Under the pieces are notes generated by a model. The model was not told the origin of the DNA. It made no database searches and worked only from the letters and a program-made list of their open reading frames with translations. Position numbers and translations under genes: made by a program. 64,000 nt of DNA from Asparagopsis taxiformis (lineage: Eukaryota > Rhodophyta > Florideophyceae > Bonnemaisoniales > Bonnemaisoniaceae). How positions within the stretch are numbered: the first letter of the stretch is position 1; each line of letters begins with the position of its first letter. The stretch covers positions 1 through 64,000 of the forward strand of contig JALQPE010002651.1 in NCBI GenBank assembly GCA_030407315.1, written 5' to 3'. Below are positions 1 through 9,685 of the stretch, piece by piece.

Positions 1-374
1 AGGGAATGCGGGGTCTTGTAGGATGGCGATGACTTCGCTCACGCGGCCAGCGCCGCCATGTACTCGAGGGTTGTGAGACTGGCGGCGAGGGATTGCACGA
101 GGATGTCTGCGCGGGAGGGGGTTTGAGGTTGGGTGGCAGTGGAGCGTCCCAGGGTTGAGTCGCTGGAGAAGCACGACCAGATTCTGGGTCTGGGAGCTGG
201 TTGCGGGGAATCATGGTCGCCGTTTCGAGCAGGCTCATGGGTGACGGCAGGGACACGAACGTTGTTGAAATGTTGGGGAGAGGGGTTGAAACGGTAGCGA
301 CACGTTCGCTCATGCAGCGCGAGCGCATAAGCATCTACGCAGTAGTAGAAGCACCCTTCATACTTGCATTCCAT
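1..374 (-). pseudogene. Plavaka-like transposase, N-terminal part (copy L)
   Basis: Translation from the ATG at 372-374 gives the same N-terminus as the transposase at 57493: a Cys-rich finger starting MECKYEGC with a downstream H-x3-C, then a Pro/Ser-rich linker. Relative to the right-hand copy a one-base loss near position 50 shifts the frame into a stop at 39-41; the matching sequence continues in another frame to the window edge. Plavaka elements are CACTA-related DNA transposons known best from fungi. This copy is broken at its N-terminus and incomplete here. Confidence 0.7.
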
Positions 375-1088
375 GTCGAGTTTTTGACGCAAAGGGAGGA
401 TTGCGAGCTGAACAGGGGAGACTGTGCCGTCCAGATGCGACCAATTTTTTTTTGTGGTGCTTCGAGACTTGGAATGTAACGTGTTCGTTCGTAGTTTTGT
501 GGGTAGTAGTTTTGTGCTCACTCCAGATGACATCCCAACGGTGGAATTTAACAAGAGAGTTCATCATTTCCAACTGTTACATCACATTGCGTGCTGGCAA
601 CGTGTGCATGGAAGGACGAACGACTGCCTTGGGACATGAATTTTCAATTAATTCATTTGTAATAATAACTTTTTTATTTCCGAACTTCGTGGAATCTGAA
701 TGTGCTTTACAGCGGATATGCCACGGATCATGTAAGGAAAGCAAATGGATTCTCATATATATGATTATATGTTTTATATTCGTTGTTCTCAATCCGGATC
801 TCATTGTTCGGGGATTCACAGACCATGGCTTGGGCCATACTCAATCTCACTGCCGGCGATGATTTCGAGTATACACAGCAAGACTTAAGCGGACGCTGAA
901 AGCTGTCCGGTCGACGCCGCAGGCTCCACTTCGCCCTCACACCGACTGTAATTCTTTGACCGCCTTTGCTTTGTACGTGCGCGAATCTTGATCAAGATTC
1001 GCCACGTACCTTCGTTCCATCCTCTACCCTCGAGGTCTGTTATGCAATTTTTTCATTGGAAGCCTGTTGACTCATGGTGTGTATTGAG

Positions 1089-2012
1089 CGGAGGATGGAA
1101 GAGAGGTACGTGAAGTTTTGAAAGTAGGCAGCGAGGGAAGGTTGGTTTCGGGTCTGACTGTTGTGGTTGATTCCGATGTTGTGTAGATGATGCAGGAATG
1201 TTGATGACGGAAGGTAAGTTTCATTGAGCGCCAAGATGTGCTTTGCGAAGATATGGACTGCTGACTATGATTATTATCATTGCAAGGTTTTTGGATCATG
1301 GTTTGTATTGTGTGTAGGATGGATGAGAGGTACATTTGCGAGTTCTCAGGGTATGTAGCGAGGGAAACGTTGGTTTTCAATCTGACTGTTGCGATTGATT
1401 CCGATGTTGCGTAGGTGATGGAGGAATAGTGATGACGGAAGGTAAGTCACATTGGGCGCCCAGACCGGTTGTGCGAAGATGCGGAATGCTGACTACTTTT
1501 CTTGGCTACACGATTACGTGATTTATGGTTTTTATTGTGTGCAGGGTGGAACAGGTAAGGTAAGTGTGCGAGTTTTGAAAGTAAGCAGCGAGGGAAGGTT
1601 GGTTTTGAGTCTGACTATTTCCGTTGATGCGATATTTTTTCATTGGAAGCCTATTGAGTCATGGTGTGTATTGTGTGGAGCGAAGGTAAGTGTGCGAGTT
1701 TTGAAAGTAAGCGCGAGGGAAGGTTGGTTTTGGGTCTGACTGTTGTGGTTGATTCCGATGTTGTGTAGATGATGCAGAATGTTGATGACAGAAGGTAAGT
1801 TTCACTGAGCACCAAGACTTGTTTTGCGAAGATATGGACTGCTGACTTTGATTATTCATTGCAAGGGTTTTGGATCATGGTTTGTATTTTGTGTAGGATG
1901 GATGATTCACTCATCCTCGGAGAGGTAAGTAAGGAAGTTTCTAGGATATCTGTCGTGGTAAGCGTTGCTTTTGAATCTGACTGTTGGGGTTGATGTTTTG
2001 TATGTGATGCAG
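1089..2012 (+). other. Tandem intron-microexon array (left copy)
   Basis: Reading on the plus strand, GTAAGT- or GTAC-type donors and TAG/CAG acceptors alternate regularly. Well-formed units are exon 1089-1105, intron 1106-1186, exon 1187-1213 (27 nt), intron 1214-1317, exon 1318-1329 (12 nt), intron 1330-1414, exon 1415-1441 (27 nt), intron 1442-1544, exon 1545-1554. Joined in phase 1 the exons stay open and encode a 13-residue repeat (GWKR-DDAGMLMTE, GWMR-GDGGIVMTE, GWN). Further, less regular units with donors at 1682 and 1795 continue to an acceptor at 2011-2012. The array is divergent from the transposase gene and repeats in the right arm. I know of no family it belongs to; splicing is inferred from signals, not shown. 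Confidence 0.5.
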
Positions 2013-2370
2013 GAGTGGTGAAGCAGGAACGGCAGGACTGAAGGAGAGTGAAGAAGGATGTAGGAAGATGGGGAATGAAGCTGTGAGGTGTTTCTGGTAT
2101 GTGTATATTTTGGGGCATACGATAGAAGTGAGAGTGGGTTTCAAGTGGTGTAGATTTTGCTGACCATGTCGTGTTTGATGTCTTGATGATTTAATGCGCT
2201 GGGGTGGTGTCGAGGAAAGCGGGATGGAATTGGGAAGGAGCGGATTTTTTGTAATCAAGGTCGTGAGGGTTCTTGAAGTATGTGCGGATGGTGGTGCATG
2301 GCGTTCGGATGGTAGGGAGAACGCGATAGTGAGGGAATGGGTGATCGACGATATGCTGACAGGTATTTTG

Positions 2371-2545
2371 TATTCCGGCTGGATACGTATTTCATATTCT
2401 GGCTGGATACATATTCCGTATTCTGGCTGGATACGTATTTCGTATTCTGGCTGGATACGTATTCCGTATTCTGGCTGGATACGTATTTCCTATTCTAACC
2501 GGGTATTTATTTCCTATTCTGACCAGATATGTATTTCCTATTCTA
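2371..2545. repeat. 24 bp minisatellite
   Basis: About seven units of 24 bp, consensus TATTCTGGCTGGATACGTAT plus TTCN, run head to tail, the last two diverged. The right arm has a shorter version at about 55336-55480 in reverse complement. In one frame the unit reads YSGWIRIS, but no start or gene context supports translation. Confidence 0.85.
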
Positions 2546-2667
2546 GAGAGACGTATTGTATACGAGCAGTTTCGTAAATGAGAGAATAAAATACGGTCCG
2601 ATATGGGCCTGAATTTACCATCCGCTGTAATTTCTTCCCTCCCGGTTTTCGCTGATATATTGTATAC

Positions 2668-2967
2668 TGGATGTCGGGTCCTAGTATTCCGCCGAACGTA
2701 CTAGAGAAAGTGGATGTCGGGTCCTAGTATTCCGCCAAACGTACTAGAGAAAGTGGATGTCGGGTCCTAGTATTCCGCCGAACGTACTAGAGAAAGTGGA
2801 TGTCGGGTCCTAGTATTCCGCCAAACGTACTAGAGAAAGTGGATGTCGGGTCCTAGTATTCCGCCATATGTACTAGAGAAAGTGGATGTCGGGTCCTAGT
2901 ATTCCGCCATATGTACTAGAGAAAGTGGATGTCGGCCCTAGTATTCCGCCATATGTACTAGAGAAAG
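2668..2967. repeat. 43 bp minisatellite, seven copies
   Basis: Seven head-to-tail units start at 2668, 2711, 2754, 2797, 2840, 2883 and 2926. Each holds GGGTCCTAGTATTCCGCC and TACTAGAGAAAG. Only three units exist at 55141-55262. The array sits close to the presumed transposon end, as subterminal transposase-binding repeats often do. Confidence 0.9.
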
Positions 2968-3100
2968 TGGACGTCCGCATCCAAAAAATTTTTATTTTTT
3001 TTCGGACGCGGACGTTCATTTGTTCTAGTAAATCTCGGGCCGACTAGGACCCGTACTAGAGAGACTGGACGTCCGCGTCCACTTCCGAAAACACAGACGT

Positions 3101-4139
3101 ACATCTGTCAAGTTCATCAGTGCCGCCACGCAGGCAGACAAGACATTACACGAAAACATCTTGTCTGGCCTTGTGGACCGTATCAGTCCACTTCTACCTT
3201 GCAGTGATACTCGTACCGTACTCATTCCGATGGCCCATGAACGCCATTGGTGTCTCGTTGTTTCGAGTAACGACTCGTCGCTCCCAGGCTTCAGTTCCGC
3301 AAGAAACTACTGGGCCGATAGCCTTGGTCAACAGTCGCCACAAGGTTTCGGAGACATTTTGTCAGTCGTGAAGTCCGTTTTAGATGCCATCACTGGTTCT
3401 ACTACGTGGCAAATTATGAACTCGAACTACATGACCGACGTGCTACATTACAAGACCCAAGTGGACGTGAATAGCTGTGGTTATTACGTTATTTCAACTA
3501 TCAGTCATTTTGCACTGACCGTTGGTGGCATGACTACATTCACATATATCGAGGACAAGAAATATCTAGAAGAAAATGACATATCGTTCATGGACTACGC
3601 TAAGCTAGAAGCTAACAGCTGATTTACGCCGTGATGCTGTTTTGGCATTCTTCAAGTGTATTGTGGCAACGTACGAGACGCAAGCTCGAAATTTGGCCCC
3701 GAATCGCCGCCTTCGTGTCTCTGATTTGGATGTTATACATCTAATCACTCTAAAAATACGTTTCCCCTTACCCCGTGACACTACCGACGGTGGCCGGAAC
3801 AATCTACGTTTCGACTCGGATATTTCTTATATTCTCGCATTTGGAGAACAAGTTGTTTCGGTGGAAGCTTTTCAGGCAGCTTTTGCGGTCAAAGGGGAGT
3901 ACTTTCAAAACCATGCGAAATATGAGTACAGAAGGGGCCCGTTTGTGAAGCGTGTGGAGCTCAAGTGCTTCAGGCGCCTTGCAAATGAGGATAGGCCGCG
4001 TGTAAGGTGAAAGCCAACCTCCGCTTATTGCGCAATACGACACCAGAAGCCCCGGAAACTTGGGTTAGTGTGCGACAGGGGTGCCACAACCATGGAAAGG
4101 TCGTGCCCCGCGCCAATCGCCGCTCAACGACTACATGAG
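3101..4139 (+). pseudogene. Ulp1-like cysteine protease of the YR element (copy A, 5' truncated)
   Basis: The sequence matches the protease at 22637-23920 from about its codon 87 onwards. The catalytic His-Trp (HERHWCLVV), Asp (WADSLG) and Gln/Cys (TQVDVNSCGYYV) motifs are all visible in the frame 3161-3622. A frameshift near 3605 moves the reading into the frame 3642-4010, and a lost base near 3993 (GGCCGCG for GGGCCGCG) removes the zinc-finger frame. The first ~86 codons are missing, replaced by the end of the outer inverted repeat. It is a dead copy of the third gene of the YR element. Confidence 0.85.
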
Positions 4140-4974
4140 CTGCCCCTAGTAGAAGCCAGAATTGATAGTTTGCTTTTGGCCCGTTTGAATCCATTGAATT
4201 ACGCATAGTATGAATATCATGCTAGCTGCTTGATTAAACGTCATTGATTTTTTCTCAAATTTTTTTCTGGTAAAAATAGATATAGCAGATTAGGAACAAC
4301 ATGGCCAATACATTCGTCCAAGAATGCGATATTTGCCACGGTAAACGTCCTCGAAATCCATAAAATAGCATTGGCCCGATCTAATTTGCAAGAACGGCAC
4401 CATACAGTATGACATCACCAGTTTTCTTTTGACAGGCTGTCCCTCGAGCCGGCTAGAACTCAGCGGGTCATTAGCGCGCTGGCCAGCGGTGGCGAGCCGA
4501 GGGAGAGCGTGTCTTTCGATCCCCCCCATTGAGTCTCAATTTTAGTTACCCGAACTTTGCATACTTCGTGTGACAGGCTGTCACTCGCATACTCCTAGCG
4601 ACACGCTGTCCCTCGACCCGGCCATCACTCAGCGGGTCTGTCGCGCGCTGGCCGGCGGTGGTGAGCCGAAGGACAGCGTGTCTTTCGACCCCCCCATTCA
4701 GCCTCAATTTTAGTTACCCGAACTTTGCATACTTGTAATTGTAATTGTAATTATTCCAAGTTACTAGTAATTCAAATCTACTTTAATTTATCTAAACTGT
4801 CTGTAATTGAAAATACATGTTCCGGCCGGCACTGGTGCTTTGATTAACTTTAGATTAACTTTAGGTTGTGGTCTGAAAAAATATCAGAGAATCAATATTA
4901 GTGTGGCCACCTGTCACGCTACCTAAAATACTGTGGGTATGGGAAGGTGCGAATCCGAGGATAATCTAACATTA
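4140..4974 (+). repeat. 3' tail of the YR element (copy A) with hairpin repeats
   Basis: This non-coding tail matches 23920-24759 of copy B closely and ends at the same base, after ATAATCTAACATTA. It holds a duplicated ~170 bp unit (4430-4560 and 4600-4740) with GC-rich blocks carrying inverted ends GACACGCTGTCC and GGACAGCGTGTC (4601-4682), each followed by TTAGTTACCCGAACTTTGCATACTT. A GTAATT run follows at about 4733-4760. Near the end stands ATACTGTGGGTAT (4928-4940). Confidence 0.8.
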
Positions 4975-5633
4975 CCTGAAACTCGCACCGCAACAAAAAA
5001 TGAAGTAAAGTTAGTAAAGCTGTCACGCAGTCGCGGAGGGTGCATTTTGGACGGTGCGAACACCCACCGCTGCAGCGTGACAGTAGATTTCTCGCACCCG
5101 CCGTCGGCGAGCTGACAGCAATGCTATAGATTAGGTTTTTAGTGGAAAATAGAAAAAAAAAGGAAACTTTAGATAAAATTGCACCGGTGCATTGGTGCCT
5201 CGCTCCAGCGAATATGCACGGCAGCACCAATGTAATTTAGTTTAGTTCAATTTCTTCGCCCAGTATAAATTGTAATTGCGATCAACCCAAATATGATAAC
5301 TTAAAGTAAGTAAAAAAAAATGTTCTAGTAGGGCCAAACATACAGCAATGCATCCGAGCTACAGCAATGAAATAAATTAGTCTGGACAATTACGGAATAG
5401 TATGTAATTTAGGGTTATTCACGAACTGAATGGCATTGGCCAACGTATGATAACTTCGGTAACTAAAAAGGCCGCCACACGTGAGGCACAATAGGGGATA
5501 CTGTGGGGTTGATCTGTAAGCGAATTTGTCTAAGTGTAGCACAGTGCTAGTTGGAGAGCTAAACAAGCTGCACTGTACATCACGCAATGGCACATTTTCT
5601 CTAATAGCACCATCTATCATAGTAGGCCATATT
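4975..5633. other. Gene-free stretch left of the gypsy element
   Basis: I see no gene here. The stretch is AT-rich with scattered GGTGCGA motifs (near 5036 and 5055), also found at 4945, 19118 and 19186. ATACTGTGGGG recurs at 5498-5508. It joins 18884 onward if the gypsy element is removed, and so may be 5' flank of the YR element. Confidence 0.5.
5629..5633. repeat. Target-site duplication ATATT (left)
   Basis: ATATT stands immediately before the 5' LTR and again at 18879-18883 immediately after the 3' LTR, the 5 bp duplication expected for Ty3/gypsy integration. Confidence 0.95.
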
Positions 5634-6440
5634 TGTGGCGCAATTTAAGTTGGTCGATGGAACCGATGCGAGCGCGCGCGTTTACGTTAGTCCGCAAGCA
5701 TCCGTTTGAGTTAGTTTAGTAAGCGAGCGTACGCGTGGCGCCTTGATTACGTGTCACGGAGCGTCAATGCGAGCGCGTGCGCGCGTACGTTGCCACGAAA
5801 CCGCGAGCCGCGCCACGTGTAGCGATTTCCGCGAATTTCCCTTTATTTCCCTTTTTGGGTTTTTTATGACGAAAGTCTTTTTCCCAAAATATTTCCCTTT
5901 TTGCGTGCGAGCGTGCGGCCGCCGCCGGCCGGCCACACAAGGACAGCCTGTCCCAAGTAAGTTAGCTATTAGTGGTCGCATGGCTTCGCACCCTACCAAT
6001 AAACAGTCAGCACTTTCGCAGCTACGAGTTAAGCGTTGAGCGCGTCGCGAGGACCGATTGCGTTACGACGTTGCGTGCGGATTGCTCACGATCGCCGACG
6101 TACGTGCGCGCGCGCCGCGTTTACCGACCGTCGAATTGCGTCGCACCGCGAGACCGCGCGTTGCGTCGCATACCGCTAGGCCAGGGATTTACGACCCCTG
6201 CGTGGATCGTGTTGAGCTCGAGTTTACTCGGTGATCTCACCCTGAGATCACGGCTTGCGCCGGCCCGCGAATCCCGTGTTGCGATCGACCCTGCGCGTTC
6301 CGCCGTTGTACCACCCGATCGCCTCCGCGACCGAGCGACGTGCGAAACGCAAGTTCACGAGCGCGTTACGGTTCAACACGCCCTGACAAGGCAAGCGATT
6401 CTAGAACTCTCTTAGTGACCGCCATCCCGGTGGTCCTACA
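5634..6440 (+). repeat. 5' LTR
   Basis: 807 bp, starting TGTGGCGCAATTTAAG and ending GGTCCTACA. It matches 18070-18878 apart from one base in a C/T run (near 5851) and one in GGTGG against GGTTGG near the end. Confidence 0.95.
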
Positions 6441-6442
6441 AC

Positions 6443-6460
6443 TGGTCTCTCGACCTAGAA
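6443..6460 (+). promoter_or_regulatory. Primer-binding site
   Basis: TGGTCTCTCGACC starts two bases after the LTR. TGG at this position pairs with the CCA end of a primer tRNA. The priming tRNA was not identified. Confidence 0.65.
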
Positions 6461-7014
6461 TTGCGCGAACCGACGTGCGAACTCAGCGAAGAACAGAAAC
6501 TCCGCTTGGGAAACACGGGACGCCAAACCTATCGCTTACTCTAATTCTTCTTTTATCCGTTCGTCGTGCGCGACAGCGAGGGCGATTGACGCGTGCGCGC
6601 GTATCGCTATCCCGGAAGCGGTGCTATAGCCTCTCTGGTTTGTATAACTACCCTACCTCTACTACGACGATTCGCAGCGCGGAACGACGCGATCGAAGAC
6701 GCAGCGCGTGCGCGCGCTAGTTCGCAACCCTAACGCGGGTTCGGCGGTGCCGAAAATATTGGGTTCGCGGACGATCGAGACCCGTCTTTGCGCGTTCCGA
6801 GCGAGGAAGAAGCCCTCCTGCGAGCGAACTCGTCCCCCTCACCCTTACTACGCGCGCCCGATACGCAGACAATTTTCGGGAAGCGCTTCCCTTTTTACTT
6901 GCCAATTTTTCGACGCGCCGACGCGAGATTTTGACGCGCGCCGAATTCCCCTTTCTCCTTCCCCATCATCCCTTTTTCCTTTTCCCTAGGCGACGATCGA
7001 ACGCGACCGCGCCG

Positions 7015-7374
7015 ATGGATCCCCCTACGCGCGAGCGATCGAACGCGCCGACCGAACCGCCGCCAGTCGCGTCGCAAACGCACGCAGTCGACGCACTGGT
7101 CGCTTCACACATCCCTGACCCTACCGCTTCCCCGTGGCCGCCGCTACCGACGCAAGCGCTCGCGAGCATTGACGACGACGCGCAAACGTCCGACGATGGC
7201 GCCGCAACGAAGCGCGAGGCCGAGTTCCGCGTTTCCGACGTGCACGCTACGCCGTCCGCAACGCTTCCGAGCTTGGTTCGACAAGTAGTGGACGACCCTA
7301 CGTTCCAATGCATGCTCCAGGCTGAAGTACGAGCTGCAGTGGACCGCGCTATCAAGGCCAATCACGTGGACTAA
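7015..7374 (+). CDS. Gypsy element: first small frame (N-terminal gag?)
   Basis: A 119-codon frame opens at the first good ATG of the internal region, after a ~570 bp leader (6441-7014). It is rich in Pro, Ala and Asp with no recognised domain, and ends eight bases before the ATG of the main gag frame, which lies in a different phase. It may be the N-terminus of Gag separated by a frameshift, or a short leader protein. Position, not homology, suggests a Gag role. Confidence 0.4.
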   Translation: MDPPTRERSNAPTEPPPVASQTHAVDALVASHIPDPTASPWPPLPTQALASIDDDAQTSDDGAATKREAEFRVSDVHATPSATLPSLVRQVVDDPTFQCMLQAEVRAAVDRAIKANHVD

Positions 7375-7382
7375 CCGCTCAG

Positions 7383-8815
7383 ATGAGGGCGCAAGTCCAC
7401 AACCTAATCGTCACTACGATGGACTCCCGCGAGGAGCAAAATATTGAACGCGCGAACGTCGCTGCGCGCGAAAACCGGACGCGAACCGCGGCGCGCGCAA
7501 CCCCTACGAACTACGCGCGCGACGCGGACCCCGAAGGATGGCTGGAACTGGCGCGCCAGGACCTGTCATTCGACGACCACCCGCGTTCGGATAGCGACGA
7601 TGGACCCACACATCCCGGGCTGGTAGAGATCCAGCCGTTGAACGAGCTGTTCACGCGCGCGCTTTCGTATCGCACGTACCGCTTGCGTAATACGGACCGC
7701 GCGTTTAACCGAACGATTGCGAGCGAATTGGCTAACACCGCGAAGATGGTGCGCCATTCGATGCAAGGAGAGAATTTCACGGGCACTGACGGAATCGCGG
7801 TACTATCGTTCCTGAAGTACTTCAAGAGCGCATGCGACGACACCGGCGTATCCGAAGGCGCAGCGCTTCCGATTCTCAAGTATTTCCTGGCCGACGAGGC
7901 GCGCGACACGTTCCAAACGTACGTGGGACGAACGTTCCGAGGAGCGCGCGCGGGCGTCGATTCGATTACGTGCTACGCGGAAGCCGTTCAGTGGCTCTTA
8001 CTAACCTACGCGCGCGAAGGCGACGTTGCGCAAGCGTACCGCGACGTGGCGCAACAAACGCAAGACCCGAAGGAAACCGAAACGCAACGCATTCGCTACG
8101 CGATTACGACGACGAGCGCTGCGCTGCGGCGACGCGTTTAGCGAGCGAACGCTTGTTTCTATTTTCGTCGATGGCCTACGCCCCTACGCGCAACACCTCG
8201 TGCGGGACGCGCTGTCTCGTGACCCGCGGCGATACACCTTTCGAGAGCTAGTCTCTATGGCGCAGAGCCACGGGGACACGCACCGAGCGATGACGCCGAC
8301 AACGAGCGCGCGACCACTACTGCGACGAACGCCTGCGCTCTACGTAGACGAGGAAGAGACACCGATGATGCAAGCTCTGACCGTGGGGCACACCCCACCA
8401 TCAGGCTTCTCATCGCCAAACGTCTCAACCTCCGCCGCGACACCGCACGCTCCGCGCGAACGGAAGTTCTCGACTCCGAGCCCCATGCGAAGTCCGACCT
8501 CGCTTGGCACTCCTTCGTCGAATTACCGCACGCCACGCTCGCGCGACGCCCTCGCCCGCCGACCGCTCGCGACGCACTGCGCATACCGACGACCGGGAAC
8601 GCGAACGCGCGAGGCCGTACACGGCGCACATACCGCGCGCGACCTACCCACCGCCTATCGTGAGGCAGACGGCACCGGCCGACACGTCTCGCACGGCAGC
8701 GTTCCGATGCCTGTTGCAGGAAGTTCGGGCACCCGATGGTGAATTGCCCACTGCTCACGTCCGAGCAGCGGCGCGATTCGCGAAATGCATAGCCACGCGC
8801 GCCTAACGCCCGAAG
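7383..8815 (+). pseudogene. Gypsy element gag (frameshifted)
   Basis: The frame 7383-8141 gives a capsid-like protein, with an alpha-helical stretch around FLKYFKSACDD and ILKYFLADEARDTF typical of retrotransposon Gag. Near 8130 the reading passes to another frame (GDAFSERTLVSIFVDGLRP, then a Pro/Ser/Arg-rich region to 8742). A CCHC-type zinc knuckle, with CRKFGHPMVNCP as its end, follows around 8715-8760 in a third frame. Gag packages element RNA into particles. At least two frameshifts break this copy although the LTRs are near identical. Confidence 0.7.
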
Positions 8816-8920
8816 AACTGAACCTGCAGCGCAACGTTCAGGTCTTCGAAGTCTCCGCGCACGCCGACGCGAACGAGAGCGAGCGACAGCGCGTCGACGG
8901 TAACGAGCGAACGCGCGAAA

Positions 8921-9685
8921 ATGAGGGTGCACGCGAGCGCGAGCGCGAATACGATCGGACGCGCGAATACGACGCGCATGACGGCGAGCAGCTCACGCCC
9001 CACTCGGTTCGTTTTGCAGAAGACCCGGGAAACGCCTACGAGGAGCCGTAGCGGGTGGGCCGGCTCCTCCTCACTCAACGGATACGCGACGCGCGATGAC
9101 GCAACCACCGCGCGAAAACCGCCTCCGTTACCACCCGAAACAGTGGTCCTGTTTCAGACCCCTACCGCGAACTACAAACTCGAGACCCGCGTCGGGTATA
9201 ATCAACGCACGGCCACCGCGGTGACCGCCGTGCTTGATACTGGCGCAGGCCCGAGCCTCATTCGCGAAAACGTACTAGGCGCCGACTGGAAGCGCCACGC
9301 TACGCCGCCGACGCTGCGCTGCGCGATTATCGACGCGAACGGACGACGCCTCGCGCCAAACGCGTCGCTGCGAATTAGCGTTTTTCTAGGTGCCCGAGCG
9401 CATCTCCAAACCTTCTTGGTGATGCCACGCTTATCCGTCCCATGTATCTTGGGAGCGGACTTCATCGACCGCGTAGTCGAGAATTATCTACACCGGACCG
9501 CAGCGCGCGTTGCGAACCCGCTATGGCGACCACGTCCCGATGCTTCCGCGTACGCCGACGAAACCGCGCCGCGCGCCGACCGCGAAGACGACCCGACCCG
9601 CAAGCTTCGCGCCTATTCGCGCTGCGCGCCGCACATCGATTCCGCCGAACGCGACGCAAGCGATCGACGTTACCACGAGCGCTGA
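8921..9685 (+). CDS. Gypsy element aspartic protease region
   Basis: The retropepsin motif LDTGAG falls at about 9231-9248 and the flap-side ILGADF at about 9450, the usual spacing for a retroviral-type aspartic protease that cleaves Gag-Pol. The frame overlaps the reverse-transcriptase frame (from 9510) in another phase; a programmed shift or an error joins them. No good start is visible, as expected for a domain translated as part of a polyprotein. Confidence 0.75.
   Translation: MRVHASASANTIGRANTTRMTASSSRPTRFVLQKTRETPTRSRSGWAGSSSLNGYATRDDATTARKPPPLPPETVVLFQTPTANYKLETRVGYNQRTATAVTAVLDTGAGPSLIRENVLGADWKRHATPPTLRCAIIDANGRRLAPNASLRISVFLGARAHLQTFLVMPRLSVPCILGADFIDRVVENYLHRTAARVANPLWRPRPDASAYADETAPRADREDDPTRKLRAYSRCAPHIDSAERDASDRRYHER

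Larger units (their letters stand above)
1..3100. repeat. Outer inverted repeat, left arm
   Basis: This stretch is the reverse complement of 55013-57860. Shared parts, in order, are the transposase N-terminus, the intron-like array, a 24 bp minisatellite, a 43 bp minisatellite and a GC-rich palindromic end. The arms differ mainly in minisatellite copy number and by scattered substitutions and small indels, so lengths are not equal. Homology stops at 3100/55013, where the left arm abuts a truncated Ulp1-like pseudogene. The left arm represents a second Plavaka-like transposon whose body lies outside the window. Confidence 0.85.

Noticed and set aside
2194..2577. Repeat protein with YSGWIRIS units
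   Set aside because: The open frame is produced by the 24 bp minisatellite; no start or gene context supports it and the right arm has a different unit number.
2668..2967. CRISPR-like array
   Set aside because: The units are contiguous 43 bp tandem repeats without unique spacers, in eukaryotic transposon DNA.
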